Shown here piece by piece: positions 27,500-36,529 of a stretch of 64,000 bases of DNA. Position 1 is the stretch's first letter; every line of letters starts with the position of its first letter. Position numbers and translations under genes: made by a program. The notes below the pieces were generated by a model that made no database searches, had not been told where the DNA came from, and worked only from the letters and a program-made list of their open reading frames with translations. Source of the DNA: Spirochaetota bacterium (GTDB lineage Bacteria; Spirochaetota; Spirochaetia; Treponematales; UBA12059); NCBI GenBank assembly GCA_029560805.1, contig JAKQKE010000114.1, forward strand, positions 20,667 to 84,666, in the 5' to 3' direction.

Positions 27500-29425
27500 T
27501 TACATCTCCATGAGATAGACGGTACCGAGCGCCAGGTCGGCCCCGTCGATCACTATCGTATCGTTGCTTTGATACCCATACGATAGCGAGCCGCCCGACT
27601 CAAGGTATGGCTCGTCGGTCACCATGATCATCAAGTCATAGCTGCCGGAAGCGACGCCCTCGAAGCCATAGGCGTAAGGGAACGTTATCGTCGAGCAAGG
27701 GATATCCAGCGTCATCGCCCCGGGCGCCTCCATGCCCGGATCGATCAGGACGATGGACAGGTACCCCGCCTCGAGGCTGGCGAGCCCCGGCGGCAAGGCT
27801 ATCGAGAACGACAGGTCGTAGCCCTCGGCCCCGCCCGTCACCGTTATGGACGAGGTGGCTAACGCTATCGGAGTGTCGCCACCATAGTATCCGTCATTGG
27901 TAGCGAAGACCAAGATATTTTTGGTACCGTTCGTCATCCCGCTCAGGTCCGCGCTAGCGCTGTACGTGGCTCCCTCAACGGTCGCCTCCACCTGGTTCGA
28001 CCCGATGAGTACGGTAACGCCTTGGACCTCGCCGTTCGGGTCATCGAAGGCGCCAGAGACGGTCAGGATCGTCGAGGCCTCCAGGTCGACGACGGCGCCA
28101 GCCGTCGGAGCCGTTATGGATAGGGTCGGTGGAGCGAGCCTCGTCACATTGATCGTGTATACCGCCGTAGTTATCCCGTCGGCGGCGGTCACCGTGAGCT
28201 GCAACTCGTTGGCTCCCAGCTCTAGGGCGCGGTCGCCGTCGCCGGCGACGGAGCCGCCGTCGCTGGCTACCGCGTCCACCGTCACTTCGGAGACGAAGCT
28301 CGGCACGGTGGCGGAATACGTCAGGGTGTCGGGATGCTGCGTTGCGATAGGATCGGCATGGTATCTAAGGTACAAGGTTTCCAGGGCGGCCACATTCGAG
28401 GCTGACTCCGCGGCTCGGGTTATATCGAAACTGTAATACCCGGTCGCACCCGAATACTCGGCGGTCACCTCGAACTCGAAGGATACGGTCTCGCCGGGCT
28501 CTCCGAGCGTAATGGCAGTCACGCCGCTAACGAAGTCGCTCTCATAGGTTCCATCTTGATCCGTGTCCAGCCGTATCGTGGAGCCGGGATACTCGGCCGC
28601 CGCCGTGATGACGGTGCTGGTAAGGGCGTACGGGGCCGTCAACTCATACTGATCGTCCACAGGATCGAAACTCAGCGTCGAGATGCCGCTCAGGGACACC
28701 GAGGCCAGGTTCGTGCTCTCCCGGCCGTAGCGGGTCACGTCGAGGGTATAGGTCCGGACGGTGGCGCCGTCCTCCGCGGTCACGACGATCGCTATCTCGT
28801 TGGCGCCGACGCTCAGCGGCACGTCTCCGCCGCCGGCCACCGCCGCGCCATCGTCCGTCGCGGTTGCCGAGACGGTCAGGACCGAGATCTCAAACGGCAT
28901 CTCGGGCAGGCTATAGCTGTCGATCGCGGCGTCGAAGCCTGGATCCAACGGAACGCTATCCCCCATGATGCTGACGGACAAGGCGCTCAGGGACGCGTCG
29001 GTCGACGCGTCGGCCGAGGCGCGATGGACGGTCACCGTGTAGGTCTTCTTCGTCGTACCGTCGGCCGCGGTCACCACCACGCCGCAGGCCGTGTCGGTAC
29101 CGGCGGCGCCCAGGGCCACGGTACCGGTACCGACCACGGTCGCGCCAGCGTCGGCGGCTGTGGCCGCGATCAAGACGCTCGCTACCGTGGTCTGGACGTT
29201 GACCGAGTAGGTGTAGGTCGAGGCCTGGAAACCGATAGGCAGGGCCGCCCCACCGACCGTGACGCTCAAGGCGGACAGGCTCGCCTCGCTCGAGGGCGTC
29301 GGCGTATCCACGGTCGGGTTGTCCGTGCCGTCGTCGGCGCCGGGCTGAACGGGGCTCGGGCAGGCTACGAGCGCCATCGCCAGGACGGCGATGGCCAATA
29401 GCTGTAACCACGAATTTTTCTTCAT
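27500..29425 (-). CDS. Lipoprotein with tandem cadherin-like beta-sandwich domains
   Basis: MKKNSWLQLLAIAVLAMALVACPSP lipobox; repeated SLSALSVTVGGAALPIGFQASTYTYSVNVQTTVASVLIAATAADAGATVVGTGTVALGAAG... TYTVTVHRA modules. Confidence 0.82.
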   Translation of the reverse strand: MKKNSWLQLLAIAVLAMALVACPSPVQPGADDGTDNPTVDTPTPSSEASLSALSVTVGGAALPIGFQASTYTYSVNVQTTVASVLIAATAADAGATVVGTGTVALGAAGTDTACGVVVTAADGTTKKTYTVTVHRASADASTDASLSALSVSIMGDSVPLDPGFDAAIDSYSLPEMPFEISVLTVSATATDDGAAVAGGGDVPLSVGANEIAIVVTAEDGATVRTYTLDVTRYGRESTNLASVSLSGISTLSFDPVDDQYELTAPYALTSTVITAAAEYPGSTIRLDTDQDGTYESDFVSGVTAITLGEPGETVSFEFEVTAEYSGATGYYSFDITRAAESASNVAALETLYLRYHADPIATQHPDTLTYSATVPSFVSEVTVDAVASDGGSVAGDGDRALELGANELQLTVTAADGITTAVYTINVTRLAPPTLSITAPTAGAVVDLEASTILTVSGAFDDPNGEVQGVTVLIGSNQVEATVEGATYSASADLSGMTNGTKNILVFATNDGYYGGDTPIALATSSITVTGGAEGYDLSFSIALPPGLASLEAGYLSIVLIDPGMEAPGAMTLDIPCSTITFPYAYGFEGVASGSYDLMIMVTDEPYLESGGSLSYGYQSNDTIVIDGADLALGTVYLMEM

Positions 29426-29640
29426 CATGCCTCCATCGAAATAGTGCGGATTGCTCTTTGACGACAACCCTACTGAGCTTGAAACATCATAGATTCCTAA
29501 CATACGCTCGTCCAGCAAATTCCTCATCATCAAACACCGAACGGATCGAAAACGAGGAGCGCCAATCCCGGAGTTGCCGACCCCGCTCCATGGCGTTTCT
29601 ATAAATAACTACAATACAATGAATTATTCGGTTTTGCCCT

Positions 29641-29670
29641 TTGACTAATCCTCGAGGGCGGGAGTAGAAT
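29641..29670 (+). promoter_or_regulatory. Putative tnaA promoter TTGACT-18-TAGAAT
   Basis: -35 29641-29646, -10 29665-29670; RBS GAGGAG before ATG 29707. Confidence 0.55.
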
Positions 29671-29706
29671 ACCGCGTCCCGCAACCAGCGGGCGCGAGGA
29701 GCCACC

Positions 29707-31101
29707 ATGAACCTGCCCTGGGCCGAGCCCTACCGGATCAAGACCATCGAGCCGATACGCCGATCGACGCGCGCCGAGCGCGAGTCGTGGATAGGAAGCG
29801 CCAAGTACAACCTGTTCAACCTGCGGAGCGAGCAGGTCTACGTCGACCTCATCACCGATTCCGGTACCGGCGCCATGTCGAGCGCCCAGTGGGCCGAGAT
29901 GATGCTCGGCGACGAGAGCTACGCGGGCGCGACCTCCTACTACAAGCTGAAGGAGACCATCGAGACCGTCTTCGGCTTCCCCTACTTCCTGCCGACCCAC
30001 CAGGGACGCGCCGCCGAGAACGTGCTCTTCTCCGCGATGATCGGTTCGGGCCCCGAGTCGGGCAAGGGCCTGATCATCCCCGGCAACAGCCATTTCGACA
30101 CGACCAAGGGCCACATCGAGTTCCGCGGCGCCCACGCCGTGGACTGCACCATCGACGAGGCCTTCGATACGCAGGTGGAGCACCCGTTCAAGGGAAACGT
30201 CGACCTCAAGAAGCTCGACGCCGCCCTGTCGCGCAAGGACGTGAAGGCGCCGCTCTGCCTCGTCACCATAACCTGCAACAGCTCGGGCGGCCAGCCCGTC
30301 AGCATGGCCAACCTCCGCGAGGTCTCCGCGCTCTGCCGCCAGTATAAGGTGCCGGTCTTCTTCGACTCGGCCCGCTTCGCCGAGAACGCGTACTTCATCA
30401 AGACGCGCGAGTCAGGCTACGCCGACAAGAGCATCCCCGCGATCGTCAAGGAGATGTTCTCCTACGCCGACGGTTGCACCATGTCGAGCAAGAAGGACGG
30501 CATCGTCAACATCGGCGGCTTCATCGGCTTCCGCAGCCAGGAGGCGTGGCGCAAGGCGAGTACCTTCAACATCATGTTCGAGGGCTTCAACACCTACGGC
30601 GGCATGGCCGGCCGCGATATGGGAGCCCTCTCCGTCGGCCTCCGCGAGGCCTGCGAACTCGACTACCTCGAGTCGCGCGTCGGCCAGGTCGCCTACCTGG
30701 GCCAGCGGCTCACCGACTACGGCATCGCCGTCCAGCGCCCCTACGGCGGGCACGCCATCTTCGTCGACGCGAAGAAGTTCCTGCCCAAGGTGCCCAAGGA
30801 GGAGTTCCAGGCCCAGACGCTCGGCGTCGAGCTGTACCTCGAGGCCGGCGTGCGCGGCGTCGAGATAGGCGCGCTGCTCGCCGACCGCGACCCGGACACC
30901 CACGAGAACCGATACCCGGCCCTCGAGCTCCTGCGCCTCGCGATACCGCGCCGCGTCTACACGAACGCGCACATGGACTACGTGGCGGCCGCCCTCGCCA
31001 ACGTGAAGGAACGCGCCGACGGCATCAGGCGCGGGTACCGCGTCGCCTGGGAAGCCCCCATCATGCGCCACTTCACCGTAGAGCTAACGCCAGCAAAATA
31101 G
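29707..31101 (+). CDS. tnaA: Tryptophanase / beta-eliminating lyase (TnaA/TPL family)
   Basis: PYRIKTIEPIRRSTRAERE ... DLITDSGTGAMSSAQWAEMMLGDESYAGATSYY ... PTHQGRAAE ... SARFAENAYFIK ... SYADGCTMSSKKDGIVNIGGF. Confidence 0.85.
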   Translation: MNLPWAEPYRIKTIEPIRRSTRAERESWIGSAKYNLFNLRSEQVYVDLITDSGTGAMSSAQWAEMMLGDESYAGATSYYKLKETIETVFGFPYFLPTHQGRAAENVLFSAMIGSGPESGKGLIIPGNSHFDTTKGHIEFRGAHAVDCTIDEAFDTQVEHPFKGNVDLKKLDAALSRKDVKAPLCLVTITCNSSGGQPVSMANLREVSALCRQYKVPVFFDSARFAENAYFIKTRESGYADKSIPAIVKEMFSYADGCTMSSKKDGIVNIGGFIGFRSQEAWRKASTFNIMFEGFNTYGGMAGRDMGALSVGLREACELDYLESRVGQVAYLGQRLTDYGIAVQRPYGGHAIFVDAKKFLPKVPKEEFQAQTLGVELYLEAGVRGVEIGALLADRDPDTHENRYPALELLRLAIPRRVYTNAHMDYVAAALANVKERADGIRRGYRVAWEAPIMRHFTVELTPAK

Positions 31102-31140
31102 CCTATCCGGCCGCCGCCACGCACCGAACGTGAAGTGGCG

Positions 31141-31357
31141 GCGCGCCAGGGATGGCGCGGGCCGCTTTCAGCGGCCACGACCATCATTTCCTATCGGAAT
31201 CCGGGCATGCACCGCATGCCCGGATGGCGCGCCCAAGGGCGGCCCGTCCGCAGGACGGGAACGTCACGGATGACGACGCGCCAGGGTTGGCGCGCCCAAG
31301 GGCGGCCCGTCCGCAGGACGGGAACGTCATGGATGACGATACGTCATGGATGACGAC
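31141..31357. repeat. Dimeric stem-loop repeat element, locus 1
   Basis: CGCGCC-agggat-GGCGCG, ATCCGGGCATGC-acc-GCATGCCCGGAT, then two modules with CCCGTCCGCAGGACGGG at 31243-31259 and 31306-31322, each followed by AACGTCA(C/T)GGATGACGA. Confidence 0.95.
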
Positions 31358-31420
31358 GCTCCTCGACTCGCGAGGCCGAGACGGCTACACTAGGAGGTAG
31401 CGCCAACCGAGGAGACACCA

Positions 31421-32644
31421 GTGAGCCGATACCCCGACGCCTTCATCCGCGAGATCCCCAAGACCGACCTGCACCTCCACCTCGACGGGTCGCTGCGCCT
31501 ATCCACCCTGATAGAGATGGCCCGTAAAGGCGGCGTCGAGCTGCCCTCGTACGCCGAGGACGGCATGCGCGAGCTCGTCTTCAAGGACCGCTACGCCGAC
31601 CTGGGCGAGTACCTGGCCGGTTTCTCGTATACCTGCGCGGTGCTGCGCGACCCGGAGAACCTCGAGAGGGCGGCCTACGAGCTCGCCGTCGACTGCATCG
31701 ACGAGGGCGTGCGCTACATCGAGCCGCGCTTCGCTCCGCAGCTGCTGATGGACAACCGCGACCTGACGATGGACCGCATACTCGCGGCCGTCGACAAGGG
31801 ACTGGCCCGCGCCAAGGCCGAGTTCAACGCCCGGCCCGAGGTGGCCGACGAAGGGCTGCCGCCGTTCGACTACGGCATCATCGTCTGCGCGATGCGGGCG
31901 TTCGGCGAGCGCGGCTTCTCCCCGTACTACGACGCGTTCTACGGGATCCACCGCTACGCCGACCGGGCCGAGGTGATACGGATGGCCGCGGTCGAGGCGG
32001 CCCGCGGCGCGGTCAGGATACGCGACGAGCTCGGGATCCCCATCGTCGGCTTCGACATCGCCGGGCAGGAAGCCGGCCACCCGGCCGGCCAGTTCCGCGA
32101 GGCCTTCGACTTCGTCCACCAGAACTTCATGCACAAGACCGTGCACGCCGGCGAGGCCTACGGCGCGGAGAGCATCTTCCAGGCCATCACCGACCTGCAC
32201 GCCGACAGGCTCGGGCACGGCTACTATCTCTTCGACCCGGACAAGGTCGCCGCGACGAGCGTCCGGGACAAGCGCCGTTACATCGAGAGGCTGGCCGGCT
32301 TCGTCGCCGATCAGCGCGTGACCATCGAGGTCTGCCTGACGAGCAACCTGCAGACGAACCCCTCGCTCGAGCGCGTGGCCGATCACTCCTTCGGCGAGAT
32401 GCTCGAGCGCCGGTTGTCGGCCACCCTGTGCACCGACAACCGGCTGGTATCCAACACGACCGTCTCCAAGGAGATCCGACTGGCGGTCGACAACTTCGAC
32501 ATCGGCCCGTCGGCCCTCAAGAACCTGATCGTCTACGGCTTCAAGCGCAGCTTCTACCCCGGCCCCTACGCGGCCAAGCGCGAGTACGTACGGCGCGCGA
32601 TCACCCGCTACGAAGCGGTCGCCAGGAAATACGGCGTCGAGTGA
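31421..32644 (+). CDS. add: Adenosine deaminase family protein
   Basis: IPKTDLHLHLDGSLRLSTLIEMA ... HAGEAYGAESIFQAITDLHADRLGHG ... LSATLCTDNRLVSNTTVSKE. Confidence 0.93.
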   Translation: MSRYPDAFIREIPKTDLHLHLDGSLRLSTLIEMARKGGVELPSYAEDGMRELVFKDRYADLGEYLAGFSYTCAVLRDPENLERAAYELAVDCIDEGVRYIEPRFAPQLLMDNRDLTMDRILAAVDKGLARAKAEFNARPEVADEGLPPFDYGIIVCAMRAFGERGFSPYYDAFYGIHRYADRAEVIRMAAVEAARGAVRIRDELGIPIVGFDIAGQEAGHPAGQFREAFDFVHQNFMHKTVHAGEAYGAESIFQAITDLHADRLGHGYYLFDPDKVAATSVRDKRRYIERLAGFVADQRVTIEVCLTSNLQTNPSLERVADHSFGEMLERRLSATLCTDNRLVSNTTVSKEIRLAVDNFDIGPSALKNLIVYGFKRSFYPGPYAAKREYVRRAITRYEAVARKYGVE

Positions 32645-32727
32645 GCGTGGACGGCCCGAGGCGGGCGACACCGGCCCGCTCTGAGCGTTGACAGAACCGC
32701 GCTACGGCTACAGACTATCGTCCACCG

Positions 32728-33963
32728 ATGGAGCGCACGTCAGCACGATCGCCGCAGGCCCCCGCCCTGCTCCTCATCTCGGGCCTCGGACACGGCTTGG
32801 CCCTCGCCTACGCGAGCCTGATGCCGAGGGCGGCGGAGCCGCACGCCGGACCGGCGTATTTCATAATCTTAATCGCCGCGAGCGCGGTCCTGGTGGTGCC
32901 GCTCGCCCGCTGGGCGGGCGATCCCGCGGCCGCGGCCCTGGCGCTCGCCGCCAAGCTCGGCCTGGCGATACTCGCGCTGATCCCGATCGTCGCCCCGAGC
33001 CCGCTCAAGGCGCTCATCCTGTCGGTCCTGGTCGCGGAGGCGGTCCTCGTCCTGCCGCGGCCCTGGGACCTGGCCGGCGCGGCCATCGCCATAGCCTCCG
33101 CCCTCGGCACGCAGGCCGGCCGCAAGGTCTGGGAGACCATCGTCGAGCCCGCGTCGATCGACGAGCTGGCCTTCCTCGCCGCCCTGCCGGCCCTCGTCGG
33201 GCTGGTCGCCGGCGGCTACAAGGACGCCCTGCTCGGCTTCGTCCGCAGCGCCCGCGAGGTCGAGCGCCTGCGCGACGGTAGCGAGGCCATCATCATGGCC
33301 AACGTGCGCTTCCAGGAGCAGGCCAGGGAGCTCGAGGACGAGAGCTCCGACCGCGAGCGCAAACGCATCAGCCGCGAGATCCACGACATCGTCGGCTACG
33401 CGATCACCAACCAGGCCATGGCGATGGAAGCGGCCCTCGTGCTGCTCGACAAGGGCGACCGCGAGGATGAGCTCCGGACCCTGCTCGAGGAGTCGCGGGA
33501 CCAGTCGCGCGAGGGCCTCGCCGAGGTTCGCGCCGCGCTGTACAGGCTCCGCGAGCAACGCGCCCCCTACCCCGACTTCCAGAACCGCATGATCCATATC
33601 TGCCGCACCTTCGGCAAGGCTACCGGCGTCGAGGTCTCCTGCGAGGTGCTCGGCGAGGACGCGCGGATCCCGGCGGGCCTCGACGCGGCGCTCTACCGCA
33701 TCGTCCAGGCCGGGCTGACCAACTCGTTCCTGCACGGCAAGGCCAGGAAGGTACGCGTACTCATCCAGAGCCAGGACGGAACGCTCCACCTGTCGATCCA
33801 GGACGACGGGGTCGGCGCGGAGCAGGTCTACGAAGGCATAGGGCTGGCCGGCATGCGCGAACGGCTGGCCCCGTATGGCGGGACGCTCGCCTACGAGAAC
33901 ACCGGCTACGGCTTCCTGGTCAGAGCCTCGGCGCCGCTCGACGGTACCCGGGAGGGCTCATGA
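32728..33963 (+). CDS. Sensor histidine kinase, NarL/DesK type (HisKA_3 + HATPase_c)
   Basis: ERKRISREIHDIVGYAITNQAMAMEAALVLL; LSIQDDGVGAEQVYEGIGLAGMRERLAPYGGTLAYEN. Confidence 0.92.
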   Translation: MERTSARSPQAPALLLISGLGHGLALAYASLMPRAAEPHAGPAYFIILIAASAVLVVPLARWAGDPAAAALALAAKLGLAILALIPIVAPSPLKALILSVLVAEAVLVLPRPWDLAGAAIAIASALGTQAGRKVWETIVEPASIDELAFLAALPALVGLVAGGYKDALLGFVRSAREVERLRDGSEAIIMANVRFQEQARELEDESSDRERKRISREIHDIVGYAITNQAMAMEAALVLLDKGDREDELRTLLEESRDQSREGLAEVRAALYRLREQRAPYPDFQNRMIHICRTFGKATGVEVSCEVLGEDARIPAGLDAALYRIVQAGLTNSFLHGKARKVRVLIQSQDGTLHLSIQDDGVGAEQVYEGIGLAGMRERLAPYGGTLAYENTGYGFLVRASAPLDGTREGS

Positions 33964-34613
33964 CCAGGATCCTGATCGTGGACGACCAGCGGCTGTTCGC
34001 CGAGAGCCTCAGGACCGTGCTCGAGGGCACGCAGGATGATTTCAGGGTCTGCGCGTTGGCGGGCGACGGCGCTCAAGCCGTGGCCGCCGTCGCCGAGCAC
34101 CAGCCGGACATAGTGCTTATGGACGTCAGCATGCCGGCGATGGATGGCGTCGAGGCGGCCAGGATCATCCACAACCGCTACCCCGAGCTTCCCATCCTGA
34201 TGCTGACCACCTTCGAGGACGACGGCTACGTGCGCGAGGCGATAGCCTACGGCGCCCGCGGCTACCTGCTTAAGAACATCCCGAGCCGTGAGCTCGTGGC
34301 GAGCATCCGGGCCGTGCTGAGCGGCGCCATGCTGCTCGACCCGCGCGTCGTCGGCGCCCTCGTCGGGAAAGGGCGCGATGGACCGGCGTCGGGGGCTCGC
34401 GCCGCTAGCCCGGAGTGGTTCGACTCGCTGTCGCGCCGCGAGCGCCAGATACTCGGCCTCATAGTGGACGGCCTCCAGAACGACGAGATAGCCCAGCGGC
34501 TCTGCGTCGCGCCGCAGACCGTCCGGAACTACGTCAGCCGCCTCTACGACAAGACGGCCACCGGGGACCGCCTCAGGCTCATACGGCTGGCCCGCGCCAG
34601 CGGCCTGTTCTAG
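33960..34613 (+). CDS. LuxR/NarL-family response regulator
   Basis: MTRILIVDDQRLFAESLRTVLEG ... LSRRERQILGLIVDGLQNDEIAQRLCVAPQTVRNYVSRLYDKTATGDR; ATGA overlap with kinase. Confidence 0.95.
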   Translation: MTRILIVDDQRLFAESLRTVLEGTQDDFRVCALAGDGAQAVAAVAEHQPDIVLMDVSMPAMDGVEAARIIHNRYPELPILMLTTFEDDGYVREAIAYGARGYLLKNIPSRELVASIRAVLSGAMLLDPRVVGALVGKGRDGPASGARAASPEWFDSLSRRERQILGLIVDGLQNDEIAQRLCVAPQTVRNYVSRLYDKTATGDRLRLIRLARASGLF

Positions 34614-34625
34614 CTAGCGTCCCGC

Positions 34626-35483
34626 CTATTCCTTGATCGCGCCGGCTGTCAGGCCCTCGATGAACTGCCTGGACAGGAGCAGGTAGAGCGCCAAGATCGG
34701 CGCCGTCGCCAGAGTCAGCGTCGCGAGCACGCTCGTCCAGTCGGTCTGGAACTGCCCGAACAGCCTGGTCACGCCGAGCATCAGGGTGCGCTGGCCCTCG
34801 CTCCGTATCAGGATGAGGGGGAACCACAGGTCGTTCCAGATCGTCACCAGGTTGAAGATCGCCACCGTCGCCATCGCCGGGCGAGCGAGCGGCAGCATCA
34901 CGCTCCTGAAGATGCGGAACGAGCCGGCGCCGTCGATGTAGGCGGCCTGGACGAGCTCCCTGGGTATGGTCCGGAAGTACTCGGTCAGTATCATCACGCC
35001 CATGGGCATGCCCATCGCCAGGTAGATCGGCAGGAGCCCGAGCAGCTTGTCGAGCAGGCCCATCCCCTTGAGCATGATGATCAGGTTGATGCTCGCTATG
35101 CGCATCGGGATCATCAGCCCGAGCAGGAAGAACAGCGATACGGCCCTGGCGAGCCGCACGTCCCAGTATACCAGCGCGTAGCTCGCGAGCGCCGCGAGGA
35201 GCATCACGCCGACGATGGCCAGCACCGTGATGAGCACCGAGTTGAACAGGTACAGGAGGAAATGCCCCTCCTCGAAGACCATGCGGAAGCCGTCGAAGAC
35301 CGGGTTCTTCGGGAAGCTGAAGGGAGACATGAAGATGTCCGAAGTCGACTTGAACGAGTTGACTATCATCAGGTAGAGCGGCACGAGCACGACGACCGCC
35401 CACGCGCAGAGTACCAGGTAGGAGCCCATCCTCGAGGCGCGGAGCCGCCTCCGGGCGCTCCCGCCATCGTTCACTCTCGGCAT
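34626..35483 (-). CDS. Carbohydrate ABC transporter permease (MalG/UgpE-like)
   Basis: GMPMGVMILTEYFRTIPRELVQAAYIDGAGSFRIFRSVMLPLARPAMATV EAA-loop. Confidence 0.92.
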   Translation of the reverse strand: MPRVNDGGSARRRLRASRMGSYLVLCAWAVVVLVPLYLMIVNSFKSTSDIFMSPFSFPKNPVFDGFRMVFEEGHFLLYLFNSVLITVLAIVGVMLLAALASYALVYWDVRLARAVSLFFLLGLMIPMRIASINLIIMLKGMGLLDKLLGLLPIYLAMGMPMGVMILTEYFRTIPRELVQAAYIDGAGSFRIFRSVMLPLARPAMATVAIFNLVTIWNDLWFPLILIRSEGQRTLMLGVTRLFGQFQTDWTSVLATLTLATAPILALYLLLSRQFIEGLTAGAIKE

Positions 35484-35493
35484 CGTCGCCCCC

Positions 35494-36459
35494 TTACTTC
35501 CTGCCCATGGTCAGGCGCCGTATGACCATCACGCCGGCGAGCAGCGTGACGAAGGTGACCGTCGCGATCGCGGCCCCGAGGCCCATGTCAGGGATACCGA
35601 CGGGATGCTTCCCGGCGATACCGGTCCGGTAGAAGTACGTGCCGAGTATGTCGGCCGCGTAGTTCGGCGCCCCGTTCGCACCGGCCATCGAGTAGACCAC
35701 GTCGAACGCGTTGAAGTTCCCCGTAAAGGTAAGCACGCCGACCACGCCCATCATCGGTACGATGATCGGCAGCTTGATGAGCCTCGTCACCTGCCAGCCG
35801 GAGGCGCCGTCGATCTGGGCCGCCTCGAAATAGTCCTCCGGGATGCTCTGGAGCGCGGCGGTAAAGATCATCGTCGGGATGCCGACCCATTGCCAGCTCG
35901 ACACGAGCGAGATGATCGGCAGGGTCGTCTCCTCGAGCCCGAGCCACGGCAGGGCCAGGGCGCCGAGGCCCACCCTATCGAGCAGGAGGTTGATCGGGCC
36001 GAAGTTGGGATCGAGCATCAGCTTCCAGAGGAAGCCGGTGACGACGATGGCGAGGGTCGTCGGAATGAAGATGACAGTCCTGAAGAAGCCAGCGCCCCTG
36101 AGCCGCTTGTCGCTCAGAATCAACGCGAACATGAGCCCGAGCGTGTTCTGTACGAGCATATGCACGAAGAAGAATACCCAGGTATTGCCGAAAGCGCCCC
36201 AGAACCGGGGAGCCACGTCGGCGTCGGCGAACAGTCTGACGTAGTTATCGAAGCCGACGAAGGTATCGAGCGTGAAGCCGCTACCGCTGTAGAAGCTCAG
36301 CTTGAGCGACGACAGGAGCGGGAAGGCCATGAAGGCCACGTAGACGGCCAGCGCCGGCAGGATATAGAGGAACCAGCTCGGCCTACGGTAGATCCCCACG
36401 CCCCAGGGCGATCGGCGGCCGGATCTGGCCATACCGGGAGTCTGCGTCATCGGGTCCAT
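35494..36459 (-). CDS. Carbohydrate ABC transporter permease (MalF/UgpA-like)
   Basis: LQSIPEDYFEAAQIDGASGWQVTRLIKLPIIVPMMGVVGVLTFTGNFNAFDVVYSM. Confidence 0.92.
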   Translation of the reverse strand: MDPMTQTPGMARSGRRSPWGVGIYRRPSWFLYILPALAVYVAFMAFPLLSSLKLSFYSGSGFTLDTFVGFDNYVRLFADADVAPRFWGAFGNTWVFFFVHMLVQNTLGLMFALILSDKRLRGAGFFRTVIFIPTTLAIVVTGFLWKLMLDPNFGPINLLLDRVGLGALALPWLGLEETTLPIISLVSSWQWVGIPTMIFTAALQSIPEDYFEAAQIDGASGWQVTRLIKLPIIVPMMGVVGVLTFTGNFNAFDVVYSMAGANGAPNYAADILGTYFYRTGIAGKHPVGIPDMGLGAAIATVTFVTLLAGVMVIRRLTMGRK

Positions 36460-36529
36460 CCTCAGTAAGGAATACGCCCCGGCCGGCTGCGACCGGGGCT
36501 ACTTGAACACTAGAGCCAGGTGCGCCGGA

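Noticed and set aside
31135-31353. Small ORFs reading RQGWRAQGRPVRRTGTSRMT, also at the end of ORF 58238-58795
   Set aside because: Peptide similarity is a consequence of the shared stem-loop DNA repeat; no independent coding evidence (no RBS, dyad-driven sequence)
31499-32671. 390-aa minus-strand ORF opposite adenosine deaminase and similar long antisense ORFs (e.g. 5598-6212, 9028-9741, 45937-46860)
   Set aside because: Typical antisense shadow ORFs in GC-rich genes; composition lacks protein-like features
36476-36499. GCCCCGG/CCGGGGC hairpin between the sugar-binding protein gene and its permease
   Set aside because: Ordinary stem-loop often found between SBP and permease genes (differential expression); not unusual enough to list as a finding
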